From Acidobacteriota bacterium (lineage in GTDB: Bacteria > Acidobacteriota > Vicinamibacteria > Vicinamibacterales > UBA2999), in NCBI GenBank assembly GCA_020851565.1, contig JADZCN010000061.1, positions 1 to 41,523 of the forward strand: a stretch of DNA of 41,523 nucleotides, written 5' to 3'. The notes beneath the pieces are model-generated. The model saw only the letters and a program-made list of their open reading frames with translations, ran no database searches and was not told where the DNA came from. This document shows, piece after piece, positions 26,565 through 35,800 of this stretch (position 1 is its first letter; each line of letters opens with the position of its first letter). A program made the translations under genes and the position numbers.

Positions 26565-27029
26565 ATGATCGCCCTCAAGCACGTGCTCGTCCCCACGGAT
26601 TTCAGCGAGACCTCCGACGTCGCCCTGAAGTACGGCAAGGCCTTCGCGGCGGCGTTTGGCGCCACCTTGCACGTCGTCCACGTCATCGAGGAGCCCTATG
26701 GCCAGCCGTGGGCCGTGGAGGCCTACGGGTTCTCCCTGGCCGCGCTGCAGGACGAGTGGATCAAGGAAGCCAAGGGCCGGATGGAGAAGATCCTGACCGA
26801 CGAGGAGCGCGCCTCGCTCAAGGCCGTCACCACCACGGTGCTCGGTCACCCGGTGATGGAAATCCAGCGCTACGCGAAGGACAACAACATCGACCTGATC
26901 GTGATGGGCACCCATGGCCGCGGGCCGCTCGGGCACGTCGTCATGGGCAGCGTCGCCGAGCGCCTGGTTCGCAAGTCGCCGTGCCCGGTGCTGACGGTGC
27001 GGTCCGAAGAGCGGGAGTTCGTCGGGTAG
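26565..27029 (+). CDS. Universal stress protein, UspA family
   Basis: A 154-residue single-domain Usp. It opens with the ALKHVLVPTDFSETSDVAL strand-helix and ends with the ATP-binding motif G-x2-G-x9-G-S: MGTHGRGPLGHVVMGSVAERLVRKSPCPVLTVR. This motif predicts nucleotide binding (UspFG type). GAGGAG (26551-26556) 8 nt before ATG 26565 is one of the best ribosome-binding sites in the window. It stands alone as a transcription unit, with no gene in 26380-26564. Confidence 0.92.
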   Translation: MIALKHVLVPTDFSETSDVALKYGKAFAAAFGATLHVVHVIEEPYGQPWAVEAYGFSLAALQDEWIKEAKGRMEKILTDEERASLKAVTTTVLGHPVMEIQRYAKDNNIDLIVMGTHGRGPLGHVVMGSVAERLVRKSPCPVLTVRSEEREFVG

Positions 27030-27100
27030 TCGATCACGTCGGGAGTGGGAACGGAAACGGGAGTCGGGGGCGGGAGTCGGGAGCCGACAGCGGCGACCCG

Positions 27101-27174
27101 CACCCGTTCGCACCCGCCCGCACGCGTTCGCACCCGCCCGCATCCGCACCCATTCGCACCCGCCCGCACCCGTT
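27101..27174 (-). repeat. 20-bp GGTGCG tandem repeat
   Basis: Period-20 units of CACCCGTTCGCACCCGCCCG and variants, about 3.5 copies, with an odd short CATCCG interruption. It is preceded (27037-27090) by GGGAGTCGGG words. The unit is the inverted form of the repeat at 38111-38230. It fills the gap between uspA and the S4 gene. Confidence 0.85.
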
Positions 27175-27186
27175 GTACCCTCTGGC

Positions 27187-27567
27187 ATGCCGGTTCGCCT
27201 CGACGTCTGGCTCGACGTCGCCTGCCTGTTCAAGACACGCTCGGAAGCGCAGAAGGCGTGTCGGCTGGGCAAGGTGAGCGTGAACGGCTCGCCGGCAAAG
27301 GCGCATCGTGAAGTGAAGGTCGGCGACGAGCTCGTGATCTCCCGCCCACTCGGCCGCCGCCAGGCCATCGTCGTGCTCGGCGTGGCCGACACGCACATCC
27401 CGAAGGCCGAGGCGCGCGCCCTCTACGAGGACCGGACGCCGCCGCCGACGGCCGAAGAGCTGGAGATGCGGAAGATCGAGCGTCTCTACCGGGCGACCGC
27501 CATGACGACCGGGCGGCCCACGCGAGACGATCGCCGCGCGCGGCGCCGCCTGACCGGCAAGGACTGA
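27187..27567 (+). CDS. S4-domain RNA-binding protein (Hsp15-like)
   Basis: A 126-residue protein with an S4 RNA-binding fold (about 3-60): RLDVWLDVACLFKTRSEAQKACRLGKVSVNGSPAKAHREVKVGDELVI. The C-terminal tail is strongly basic (RPTRDDRRARRRLTGKD). The size and layout fit HslR/Hsp15, which binds 50S subunits carrying stalled nascent chains; other short S4 proteins (RqcP type) are similar, so the exact orthology is open. No Shine-Dalgarno precedes ATG 27187; a weak TGTACC hexamer lies 7 nt upstream. Confidence 0.85.
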   Translation: MPVRLDVWLDVACLFKTRSEAQKACRLGKVSVNGSPAKAHREVKVGDELVISRPLGRRQAIVVLGVADTHIPKAEARALYEDRTPPPTAEELEMRKIERLYRATAMTTGRPTRDDRRARRRLTGKD

Positions 27568-27587
27568 ACGCAGATCCCGTCGCGCCC

Positions 27588-27662
27588 TCCCGTCGTGCCC
27601 TCCCGTCGCGGCTTCCCTTCCGTCGCAACTCTCCTCCCGGCGCAACTCGGTTCCCGACGCGA
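27588..27662 (+). repeat. CCTCCCGTCGCG word repeat
   Basis: Degenerate 12-16-bp units (CGTCGCGCCCTCCCGTCG, CTTCCGTCGCAACTC, CCTCCCGGCGCAACTCG) fill the gap between the S4 and UPF0182 genes. CCTCCCGG words also occur at 17669-17712, again just upstream of a leaderless start. Confidence 0.7.
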
Positions 27663-27670
27663 TCTTCTGG

Positions 27671-27676
27671 CATGAT
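27671..27676 (+). promoter_or_regulatory. -10-like CATGAT, probable leaderless start of the UPF0182 gene
   Basis: CATGAT lies 6 nt before ATG 27683, the same geometry as at 17713 and 17569. No Shine-Dalgarno and no -35 are seen. Confidence 0.45.
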
Positions 27677-27682
27677 CGCGTG

Positions 27683-30421
27683 ATGGCCGTCCCCACCTCA
27701 TCCGCCGGCGCCCGCGCACGCCTCGTGTTCTTCCTCGTCGCCGGGCTGCTGTTCTTCGCGCTGCCGGCGGCGTTGTCGCTCGCGGCCGATTGGCACTGGT
27801 TTACCGAGGTCGGGTACCTGCCGGTCCTCACGCTCGCGATCACCGCCGAGGTGCTCATCGGCGCGCTGGCCTTCGGGCTGGCGGCCGCGTGGCTGGTCCT
27901 GAACCTCCGCCAGGCCTGGCAATCGCTGTCGGAGGAGCCCATCGCGTTCACCACGCGCGAGGGGTTCACGGTGGCGCTGCCCACCCGATCCCAGCTCCGG
28001 CCGCTGGCGGTGCTGGTCGCGCTGGTGGGCGCGTTTCTCGTGGCCTCGTACGCGGGCAACCAGTGGCTGACCGTCCTCACCTGGTGGCATCAGGTGCCCT
28101 TCGGCGCAGCGGACCCGATCCTCGGGCACGACGCGGCCTTCTACGTCTTCACGCTGCCGTTCCTCGAGCTGCTGCGGAATCTCGGCTTCGCGCTCGTGCT
28201 GCTGGCCGCCATCGGGAGCGCCGTGCTCTACGCGATGGCCGGGCAGTTGGCGATGACCCCGTTCGGCCCGCGCCTCGGCGCGCGCGTGTGGCCGCACCTG
28301 TCGTGGCTCGTGGCGGCGCTCTTCGTGGTCCTCGCGCTCGGGGCGTGGATGAGCCGGTTGCAGTACATGGTGCTGACGTCGGGGATCATCCAGGGCGCCA
28401 GCTATGCCGACGTCGAGGCCCGCATGCCCGCGGCGCTCATCCTCGCGATGGCGTCGCTGGCCGGCGCTGGCCTGGCGGCCACGGCGGCCGTCACCGGCCG
28501 CACGAAGCTGCTGGTCGGTGCCGCCCTCCTCTACGGCGCCGTGCTCTTCGGCGGGCAGGCGTACGCGGGCCTGCTCCAGCGCTTCGTCGTGGCCCCAAAC
28601 GAACAGGCGCGCGAGGCGCCGTACATCGAGCACAACATCGCGGCCACGCGCCGCGCCTTCGCGCTCGACCAGGTGGAGGAGCGCGAGCTCTCCGGGGACG
28701 CCGAGCTCACGCGCGACGACATCGCGCGCAACCGCCCCACCCTCGACAACGTGCGGCTGTGGGACCACCAGCAGCTGCTCGAGACCTTCGGCCAGATCCA
28801 GGAGATCCGCACCTACTACGACTTCATCGCCGTGGACAACGACCGCTACGAGATCGGCGGCCAGACGCGGCAGGTGATGCTCTCGGCGCGCGAGCTGAAC
28901 CCGGCCGCGCTGCCCAATCGCACGTGGATCAACGAGCGGCTCGTCTTCACGCACGGTCACGGCCTCACGCTGGGCCCGGTGAACCAGGTCACCAGCGAGG
29001 GGCTGCCCGTGCTGTTCGTGCAGGATCTGCCCCCGGTGACCACGGTGGATATCAACGTCAGCGAGCCCAGCATCTACTTCGGCGAGCTGTCGAACGAGTA
29101 CGTCATCGCGCGGACGCGGGCGCGCGAGTTCCACTACCCGAAGGGCGACGACAACGTGTTCGTGGACTACGCCGGCTCCGGGGGCGTGGTGCTCGACTCG
29201 CTGCTGAAGAAGCTGCTCTTCGCCGTCTATTTCCGCTCGTACCAAATCCTGTTGAGCGACGACATCACGAGCGAGAGCCGTCTCATCTTCGACCGGCAGA
29301 TCCGCCGTCGCGTGTCCAAGATCGCGCCCTTCCTGGTGTATGACGATGACCCGTACCTCGTGGTGAGCGAGGGACGGCTGTTCTGGATCCAGGACGCGTA
29401 CACGGTCACGAACCGCTACCCGTACTCGAGTGAGGCGGCGCGGGGCATCAACTACATCCGCAACGCCGTGAAGGTGGTCATCGACGCCTACAACGGCACG
29501 ACCACGTTCTACGTGGCCCAGCCCGAGGACCCGATGGTGCGTACGCTGCAGGGCGTGTTCCCCGGCCTGTTCCGGCCCCTCGACGAGCTGTCGCCGGATC
29601 TGAGGCGCCATGTGCGGTACCCCGAAGGCATCTTCAACCTGCAGGCCTCGGTCTACTCCACGTACCACATGACGAGCCCGGCGATCTTCTACAACAAGGA
29701 AGACCAGTGGGAGGTGCCGGCCATCGATCGCGGCTCCGAATCGGTCCGGATGGAGCCCTACTACACCGTGATGACGCTCCCCGGCGAGCGCCAGCCCGAG
29801 TTCATCCAGATGCTGCCGTTCACCCCGCGGCGGCGCGACAACCTGGCATCGTGGATGGTCGCCCGGAGCGACGGCGAGCACTACGGCAAGATCCTGGTCT
29901 TCCAGTTCCCGAAGCAGAAGCTCATCTTCGGTCCCCGCCAGGTCGTGGCGCGCATCAACCAGGACCAGGTCATCTCGCCGCAGATCACGCTCTGGAGCCA
30001 ACAGGGGTCGGAGGTCATCCAGGGCACGCTCATGGTGATCCCGATCGAAGAATCGCTCATCTATGTGCGTCCCCTGTACCTGCGCGCGCAGGCCGGCCGC
30101 ATTCCGGAGCTGACGCGCGTGATCGTGGCTTACCAGAACCGCATCGTGATGGACCGGACGCTGGATGCGGCCATCACGCAGCTCTTCGGCGCGCCCGGCA
30201 GCGCCCCGCCCGCGGCTCGCCCGCTGGCGACCGGGGCCGAGGAGCCCGAGACGTCCCCCTCCGCTGCTCCGGCGCCGTCGCAGTCGCTGCAACAGCTGTC
30301 CGACGAAGCGCGAGGCGCCTACGACGCGGCGCTCGCCGCCCAGCGCGCCGGCGACTGGGCGAAGTACGGCGAGGAGATCAAGCGGCTGGGCGAGATCCTG
30401 GGGAGGATGAAGCAGCCGTAG
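27683..30421 (+). CDS. UPF0182 family integral membrane protein
   Basis: A 912-residue protein typical of UPF0182. About seven transmembrane segments lie in the first 300 residues (for example LVFFLVAGLLFFALPAALSL, LAVLVALVGAFLVASYA, LGFALVLLAAIGSAVLYAM). A large soluble domain follows (FYNKEDQWEVP, YYTVMTLPGERQPEFIQMLPFTPRRRDNLASWMVARSDG and YVRPLYLRAQ are family hallmarks). A Pro/Ala linker (about 835-870) precedes a short helical C-terminus. The function of the family is unknown. ATG 27683 is chosen over GTG 27680 because of the -10-like hexamer 6 nt before it. Confidence 0.92.
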   Translation: MAVPTSSAGARARLVFFLVAGLLFFALPAALSLAADWHWFTEVGYLPVLTLAITAEVLIGALAFGLAAAWLVLNLRQAWQSLSEEPIAFTTREGFTVALPTRSQLRPLAVLVALVGAFLVASYAGNQWLTVLTWWHQVPFGAADPILGHDAAFYVFTLPFLELLRNLGFALVLLAAIGSAVLYAMAGQLAMTPFGPRLGARVWPHLSWLVAALFVVLALGAWMSRLQYMVLTSGIIQGASYADVEARMPAALILAMASLAGAGLAATAAVTGRTKLLVGAALLYGAVLFGGQAYAGLLQRFVVAPNEQAREAPYIEHNIAATRRAFALDQVEERELSGDAELTRDDIARNRPTLDNVRLWDHQQLLETFGQIQEIRTYYDFIAVDNDRYEIGGQTRQVMLSARELNPAALPNRTWINERLVFTHGHGLTLGPVNQVTSEGLPVLFVQDLPPVTTVDINVSEPSIYFGELSNEYVIARTRAREFHYPKGDDNVFVDYAGSGGVVLDSLLKKLLFAVYFRSYQILLSDDITSESRLIFDRQIRRRVSKIAPFLVYDDDPYLVVSEGRLFWIQDAYTVTNRYPYSSEAARGINYIRNAVKVVIDAYNGTTTFYVAQPEDPMVRTLQGVFPGLFRPLDELSPDLRRHVRYPEGIFNLQASVYSTYHMTSPAIFYNKEDQWEVPAIDRGSESVRMEPYYTVMTLPGERQPEFIQMLPFTPRRRDNLASWMVARSDGEHYGKILVFQFPKQKLIFGPRQVVARINQDQVISPQITLWSQQGSEVIQGTLMVIPIEESLIYVRPLYLRAQAGRIPELTRVIVAYQNRIVMDRTLDAAITQLFGAPGSAPPAARPLATGAEEPETSPSAAPAPSQSLQQLSDEARGAYDAALAAQRAGDWAKYGEEIKRLGEILGRMKQP

Positions 30422-30605
30422 GGGGCGCGGCTTCGCCGCGTGGGCGGCCCTGCGGGCCGTGGGCACGCCTCCCGGCGTGTCGGCGGCGCGGGGCGCCGTG
30501 GGCGACCCCCTACGTCGCGAAGCGCGGCCTACCGTGCGCAGCACGGCCTACCGAGCGGCGGAGCCGCGAGGCCCACCGCGCACGTGAGCGCGCGGCCCAC
30601 TCGCC
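30422..30605. repeat. Array of small unique hairpins with GTGGGC/GCCCAC linkers
   Basis: About eight mini-hairpins with 5-bp arms and loops of mostly 3 nt: GCGGC-TTC-GCCGC, GGCCC-TGC-GGGCC, ACGCC-TCCC-GGCGT, GGCGC-GGG-GCGCC, CGTGC-GCA-GCACG, GCGGC-GGA-GCCGC. In the first half they are joined by GTGGGC, in the second half by GGCCTACC or GGCCCACC, so the array is inverted about its middle (near 30506-30515). It separates the UPF0182 gene from moaA. Confidence 0.85.
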
Positions 30606-30611
30606 CTCCGC

Positions 30612-30617
30612 TATGAT
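30612..30617 (+). promoter_or_regulatory. -10 element TATGAT, probable leaderless start of moaA
   Basis: TATGAT (five of six) lies 7 nt before ATG 30625. This favours ATG 30625 over the ATG codons at 30613 and 30616, which overlap the hexamer. Confidence 0.5.
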
Positions 30618-30624
30618 GGCGGTA

Positions 30625-31644
30625 ATGGCGCTCGTCGACGCCCACGCCCGGCCGCTCAAGAACCTCCGCCTGTCGGTCACCGATCGGTGCAACCTGCGCT
30701 GCCAGTACTGCATGCCCGAGCCGGACTACGTCTGGCTGCCGCGCGAGGACATCCTGCAGTTCGAGGAGATCGAGCAGCTGGTGGAGCTGTTCCTCGAGCT
30801 GGGTGTCGACAAGGTGCGGCTCACCGGTGGCGAGCCCCTGCTCCGCCGCGACCTGCCCGACCTGGTGGAACGGCTCGCCCGGCGGGAAGCCATCCGCGAC
30901 CTGGCCATCACCACCAATGGGGTCCTGCTGGCCGATGCCGCGGCCGACCTGAAGCGGGCCGGCATGCACCGGGTGACGGTCAGCCTCGACACGCTGGACC
31001 GCGAGCGCTTCAAGGCACTGGCGCGCTTCGATGAACTGGACCGCGTGCTCAAGGGGCTCGACGTCGCCGCGGATGTCTTCCCCGGCTTCAAGATGGACAC
31101 CGTGCTCATCCGCGGGACCAACGACGACGAGATGATCCCGCTGCTGGAGTTCGCGCGGGCGCGCGGCGCGGAGCTGCGGTTCATCGAGTACATGGACGTG
31201 GGCGGCGCCACGCACTGGAACCCCTCGCAGGTGGTGTCGCGGGCCGAGATGCTGGAGAGGCTCGGGGCCCACTATGGGCCGATCACCGCCATCGAGGAGG
31301 CGGGTTCCGCACCAGCGGACCGCTTCCGCCTGCCGGACGGCCTGGTCTTCGGCATCATCGCCTCCACCACGGCGCCCTTCTGCGCCAACTGCGACCGTAG
31401 CCGGCTGACCGCCGATGGTCTCTGGTACCTGTGCCTCTACGCCGCGCGCGGCATCGACCTGCGCGGCCCGCTCCGGGGCGGCGCGGGCCGGGAATCGCTG
31501 AAGGAGCTCATCACCGGCGTCTGGCATGCGCGCACGGACCGCGGCGCCGAGCATCGCCTGCACGCCCGCGGACGATCGCCGTTGATCCCGGTGAGCAGTC
31601 TCAAGCGCGACCCGCACCTCGAGATGCATACCCGAGGGGGCTGA
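30625..31644 (+). CDS. moaA: GTP 3',8-cyclase (molybdenum cofactor biosynthesis protein A)
   Basis: A 339-residue radical-SAM enzyme that, with MoaC, converts GTP to cyclic pyranopterin monophosphate. The radical-SAM cluster motif is CNLRCQYC (C22, C26, C29), the SAM-binding GGEP motif is in LTGGEPLLRRDLP, and the C-terminal substrate-binding cluster is FCANCDRSRLTADGLWYLC. The protein ends in Gly-Gly, the functional C-terminal tail of MoaA. It starts at ATG 30625 on the strength of the -10 element; ATG 30613 would add four residues. No other moa or moe gene is adjacent, and a repeat array precedes it. Confidence 0.95.
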   Translation: MALVDAHARPLKNLRLSVTDRCNLRCQYCMPEPDYVWLPREDILQFEEIEQLVELFLELGVDKVRLTGGEPLLRRDLPDLVERLARREAIRDLAITTNGVLLADAAADLKRAGMHRVTVSLDTLDRERFKALARFDELDRVLKGLDVAADVFPGFKMDTVLIRGTNDDEMIPLLEFARARGAELRFIEYMDVGGATHWNPSQVVSRAEMLERLGAHYGPITAIEEAGSAPADRFRLPDGLVFGIIASTTAPFCANCDRSRLTADGLWYLCLYAARGIDLRGPLRGGAGRESLKELITGVWHARTDRGAEHRLHARGRSPLIPVSSLKRDPHLEMHTRGG

Positions 31645-31656
31645 CCGGCGCGGGGC

Positions 31657-32742
31657 TCACAGTCCTTCTCGAACCGTCACTTCGGCTCCCAGGAACCGCG
31701 CATACGGGTCCGCCGCCTGCCGGATGCTGCCCCAATCGGCCCGTGTCAGCTCGACGCGCGGGGCAACGGCGACCGACACCGTCCGGCGTTCGGCCGCCGC
31801 GGCCCGCGACAGGCTCGCCTGCCGTCCCGCCTTCCACGAGCCGACCGCGCGGCCCTCGATGAGGACCGTGTGCGTCAGCGTGTCTCGCGGGCCGATTGGC
31901 CCCTGCCCCAGGACAGCACTCCGCTCCTTGTAGGCCACCAGGAACTCGTCGAAGTTGGGGAGCAGCCACGCGGCCGATCCCGCCGTGCGGGATCGAGCGC
32001 CGGCGTGGCCGGACGCTGTCGTGGTGACGACCGCGTCGCGCGGGACCGCAGGCCGCGCCAGCTCGATGGCCGCCCTGGCATCGCCCAGGGGTAGGAACGA
32101 CCACCAGGCGAAGTCCGCGATCGTCGCCGGGCCACGACTCAGGAAGTAGCGCGCGGCGAGCCTGGCGAGCGCCTCTTCACGCCCGACCGGCGGCGCGGCC
32201 GGCACGCGCTGGTCCATCAGCGCGTAGGTCGTCTGCCGGTCGCGCAGCGGCCCGCTGCACACGAGACCTTCGAGCTCGGCCAGGACCAGCAGATGGGTGA
32301 GGCGCTCCGGGGAGAACTGAATCCGCGCGCGCCGCAGCACCTCCCCGACCTCGCGGCGGGTCAGGGAGCTCTCGTCGAGCGCGCGTGTCAGCGCCGCTCG
32401 ACTGCGGGCGACGGTCCTGTCGTCGAGCTCGAGGTACCGATGCCGGGGTCCCAGGCGCGCGATCACACGCGGGCCCGTGAGCGCGACGAGCCACCGGATG
32501 TCATCCGCCGCGACGAGATGCCAGGTCGGCCGCAGCACGTGGGTGCGGAGAATCGCACCCTGGTCGTACGCGCGCTCGACCGCCGCCTCGGTGAGCCCCG
32601 CCGCCCGAAGGCCAATCGCCCACTTCGCCCCGGCGAAGTCCTGTGCCTGGACGGCCCCCAGCCAGGACACCACCTCGCCCGGATGCCGGAAGGCTGATCC
32701 GGCCAGCTTCTGGTTGACGAGCCGCCCCCGGAGCAGGTCCAT
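31657..32742 (-). CDS. Winged-helix DNA-binding protein, HTH_42 (YcaQ-like) family
   Basis: A 361-residue protein of the winged helix DNA-binding family HTH_42. It opens with RGRLVNQKLAGSAFRHPGEVVSWLGAVQAQDF and carries the family stretches LRPTWHLVAADDIRWLVAL, SLTRREVGEVLRRARI and LLPNFDEFLVAYKERS. Relatives include the DNA glycosylases YcaQ/AlkX and AlkD-linked AlkZ, which remove crosslinked or alkylated bases; the AlkZ catalytic QxQ/QxD motif may correspond to QAQD near residue 33. Whether this one is a glycosylase is inference. GAGGGG lies just before ATG 32742. A class II photolyase lies 4 kb away, but the two are not linked. Confidence 0.82.
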   Translation of the reverse strand: MDLLRGRLVNQKLAGSAFRHPGEVVSWLGAVQAQDFAGAKWAIGLRAAGLTEAAVERAYDQGAILRTHVLRPTWHLVAADDIRWLVALTGPRVIARLGPRHRYLELDDRTVARSRAALTRALDESSLTRREVGEVLRRARIQFSPERLTHLLVLAELEGLVCSGPLRDRQTTYALMDQRVPAAPPVGREEALARLAARYFLSRGPATIADFAWWSFLPLGDARAAIELARPAVPRDAVVTTTASGHAGARSRTAGSAAWLLPNFDEFLVAYKERSAVLGQGPIGPRDTLTHTVLIEGRAVGSWKAGRQASLSRAAAAERRTVSVAVAPRVELTRADWGSIRQAADPYARFLGAEVTVREGL

Positions 32743-32756
32743 CGTCCCCTCTCAGC

Positions 32757-32870
32757 AGCGCGAGCGCTGCGCTGCGGGTGGGCCTCGCTCCGATCGGTGG
32801 GGCTCCCCACGGCGCGAACGCGCCGCCCACGCGGCAGAGCCGCGCCCACGCGCCGCCAGGCGCGCCTTCT
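32757..32870. repeat. Mini-hairpin array with GCCCAC linkers
   Basis: Hairpins GCAGCGC-GA-GCGCTGC, GGCGCG-AA-CGCGCC, GCGGC-AGA-GCCGC and GCGCC-GCCA-GGCGC are linked by GCCCAC or GTGGGC. They fill the gap between the HTH_42 start and the BNR protein's stop. No gene is seen. Confidence 0.8.
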
Positions 32871-32871
32871 C

Positions 32872-35800
32872 CTACTTCGCCCTCTCCACCGGCTTTGCCG
32901 CCACCGGTGCGAGCTTCTGCTCCGTCGCCGCCTTGTTGAAGTTTGCGAGATCGCCCTTCGTGATGGCCGCCAGTTCGTCGATCTGCTTCTGCAATTCGGC
33001 GCTCAGCGTCTTGAAGACCTCGCGCGACGCGTCGGTCGGGGCCGCGTCACCGGTCTCGACGCTCCGTCTGAGCGACGCGAGCCGGTTGTTGATCTTGATC
33101 GGGAAATTCAGCGGATCCTGCCCGCTGCGGTTGCGCACCTGGTAGATCTCCTCCTCCACCACGCTCAGCTTCCGCGTCACGAGATCCCCGATCTCCTTCA
33201 GGCGCGGGTTCTTCGACTGCTCCAGGCGCTCCTGGATCTGCGCTTTGACGTCGCGGATCTGGATCACCGCCTCGTTGGCGTCGCTCGTCCTATCGCGAAT
33301 CTGGATGGCCAGGTCGAATTGCTGCTGCAGGTCGGCGACCGAGACGTTCTCGAACAACGGGTGCTTCTGCACCTGCAGGGGCACGGTCTGCGCCTGTGAG
33401 CCCGCCGTCACCCGGACCTGGTACTGCCCGGGCACCGCCATGGGCCCGTTGGCCGGGTTGCCGCTCCAGATGATCATGCCCGGAAACACCGTCGAGCCCG
33501 GATACCGCAGGTTCCACGAGAAGCGGTTCATGCCGGCCTTCGTCGACGGCGGCAGCTGCGGCGGGCCGCCGAAGCCGCCGCCCCCGGCCGGTGCCGGTGT
33601 CTTCTCGTCCGCCTTCTCCTCCTCGGCCGTGCGCGTGAACGACCGGACGACGCGCCCCTGCGCGTCGAGGATGTCCACGGTGATGCGATCCACCGCCGAT
33701 CCCAGGTAGTAGTCCACGTCGGCGCGGTTGTACGAGCGGATGGCCGGGCGCGGCTCGAACACCTTCATCGCTGTCGTCGTGATCTCCGGCGTGAGCTGCC
33801 GCAGCGTGCTGATGTTCTCGAGGACCCAGAACGACCGCCCGTGCGTGGCCACGACCAGGTCGTCGTCCTTCACCGCGAGGTCCGAGATCTGGGTGTCCGG
33901 CATGTTGAGCCGCAGCGACTGCCAGCTCTCGCCGTCGTTGAACGAGACGTAGACGCCGTGCTCGGTGCCGGCGAAGAGCAGCCCCGGCCGCTTCGGATCC
34001 TCGCGGATGGAGTGGGCGTAGTGGTGCGGGGCGATCCCGGTCACGATCTTCGTCCACGTCTTCCCGTAGTCGTCCGTCCTGAAGAGGTATGGCGCCCGGT
34101 CGCCGGGCGGCACCAGGTACCGCTTGCCCGCCACGTAGGCCGTGCCCGCCTTGCTCTTGTGCGGCGAGGGCTCCACGGTGCTGATGCGCGTGAAGTCGCC
34201 GATGCCCGGCGGCGTCACGTTGGCCCAGTTGCCGCCGCCGTCCCGCGTCACGAAGACATATCCGTCGTCGGATCCGGTCCAGATGAGCCCCTTCTCCACC
34301 GTGGATGGCCCGATGGCGAAGACGGTGGCGAAGACTTCCGGCCCGTTCATGTCGCGCGTGATCGGACCGCCCGAATCGCCCAGCGTCGACGCGTCGGCCC
34401 GCGTCAGGTCCGGGCTGATCTTCGTCCAGCTCTGCCCGTCGGTGGTGGTCTTCCACACGTGCTGCGACGAGATGTACAGCGTGTTCGGGTCGAAGGGGTC
34501 GAACACGATGGGGAACGTCCACTGCCAGCGCTCCGGCAGATCGCGCGCCGGCTCGCCCGAGAAGAACCGCGGGTAGGGCTGGATGTCGCGAATGTGGCCG
34601 GTGGACCTGTCGAAGCGGGTGATGAGCGCGCCCTGGCTGCCCGAGTAGAAGAGGTTCGGGCTCGTCGGGTGCGGCGTCACGTAGCCGCTCTCGCCTCCAC
34701 CCGCCGAGAAGTACCCGGTGCCCAACTCGCCGGGGCGGGCGCTCACCGGCGCACATACCGTGGAGTTGTCCTGCTGCCCGCCGCACGCGTAGTACGGGAA
34801 CGTGTGGGTCACGCTCAGCCGGTAGATCTGCGCCGTCGGGAACTCCAGGTCGCTCCACGTCTGGCCCGTGTTCCACGACACGGTGCCGCCGCCGTCGTTG
34901 CCGTTCACGAGGTGCGCGGAGTCGTCCGGATCGATCCACAGGTCGTGGTAGTCACCGTGCGGCGCGCGCACGTTCTGCAGCGTCTTCCCCGCGTCGGTGG
35001 AGCGATACACGTTCACGTTCAGCATCCACACCGTGTCCCTCTCGCGCGGGTCGGCGTAGACGCGCGAGTAGTAGAACGCGCGCTGGCGGATGTTGCGGTC
35101 GTCGTTCACCAGCTTCCAGCTCGCGCCGGCATCGTCGCTCATGAAGAGCCCGCCGTTCTCGTGCTCGAGCAGCACCCACACGCGGTTCGAGTCCGCGCGC
35201 GACACGGCGATACCGATCTTGCCGACCGGGCCAGTGGCAGGGAGCCCCGGCGCGCGTGTCAGCTCGGTCCACGTGTCGCCGGCGTCGGTGGACTTGAACA
35301 ACCCGCTGCCCGGCCCGCCGCTCCACATCTGCCACGAGCGCCGGTACGCCTCCCAGAGCGAGGCGTAGATCACGTTCGGGTTGTTCGCGTCAATCTGCAC
35401 TTCGATGCCCGCGGACCTGTCGTCGCGGAACAGCACCCGCTGCCAGGTCCTGCCGCCGTCACGCGTGCGGTAGATGCCACGCTCCGGATTCGGCGCGACG
35501 ACATTGCCGAACACCGCCACGTAGACGATGTCGGGGTTGGAGGGGTGGATGCGGATGCGGGAGATGGTGAAGCCCGGGGTCTTGAAGCCGACGCTCGTCC
35601 ACGTCTTGCCGGCGTCGGTGGACTTGTAGATCCCGTCACCCTGCATGATGTTGCCGCGGATGTGGGATTCGCCCATCCCGATGTAGACGACATCGGGGTT
35701 CGACTCGGAGACCGCGACCGCGCCGACCGAGGAGCTGTCGATCTGCCCGTCCGTGACCGCCGACCAGTTCTCGCCGCCGTCCGTGGTCTTCCAGAGACCG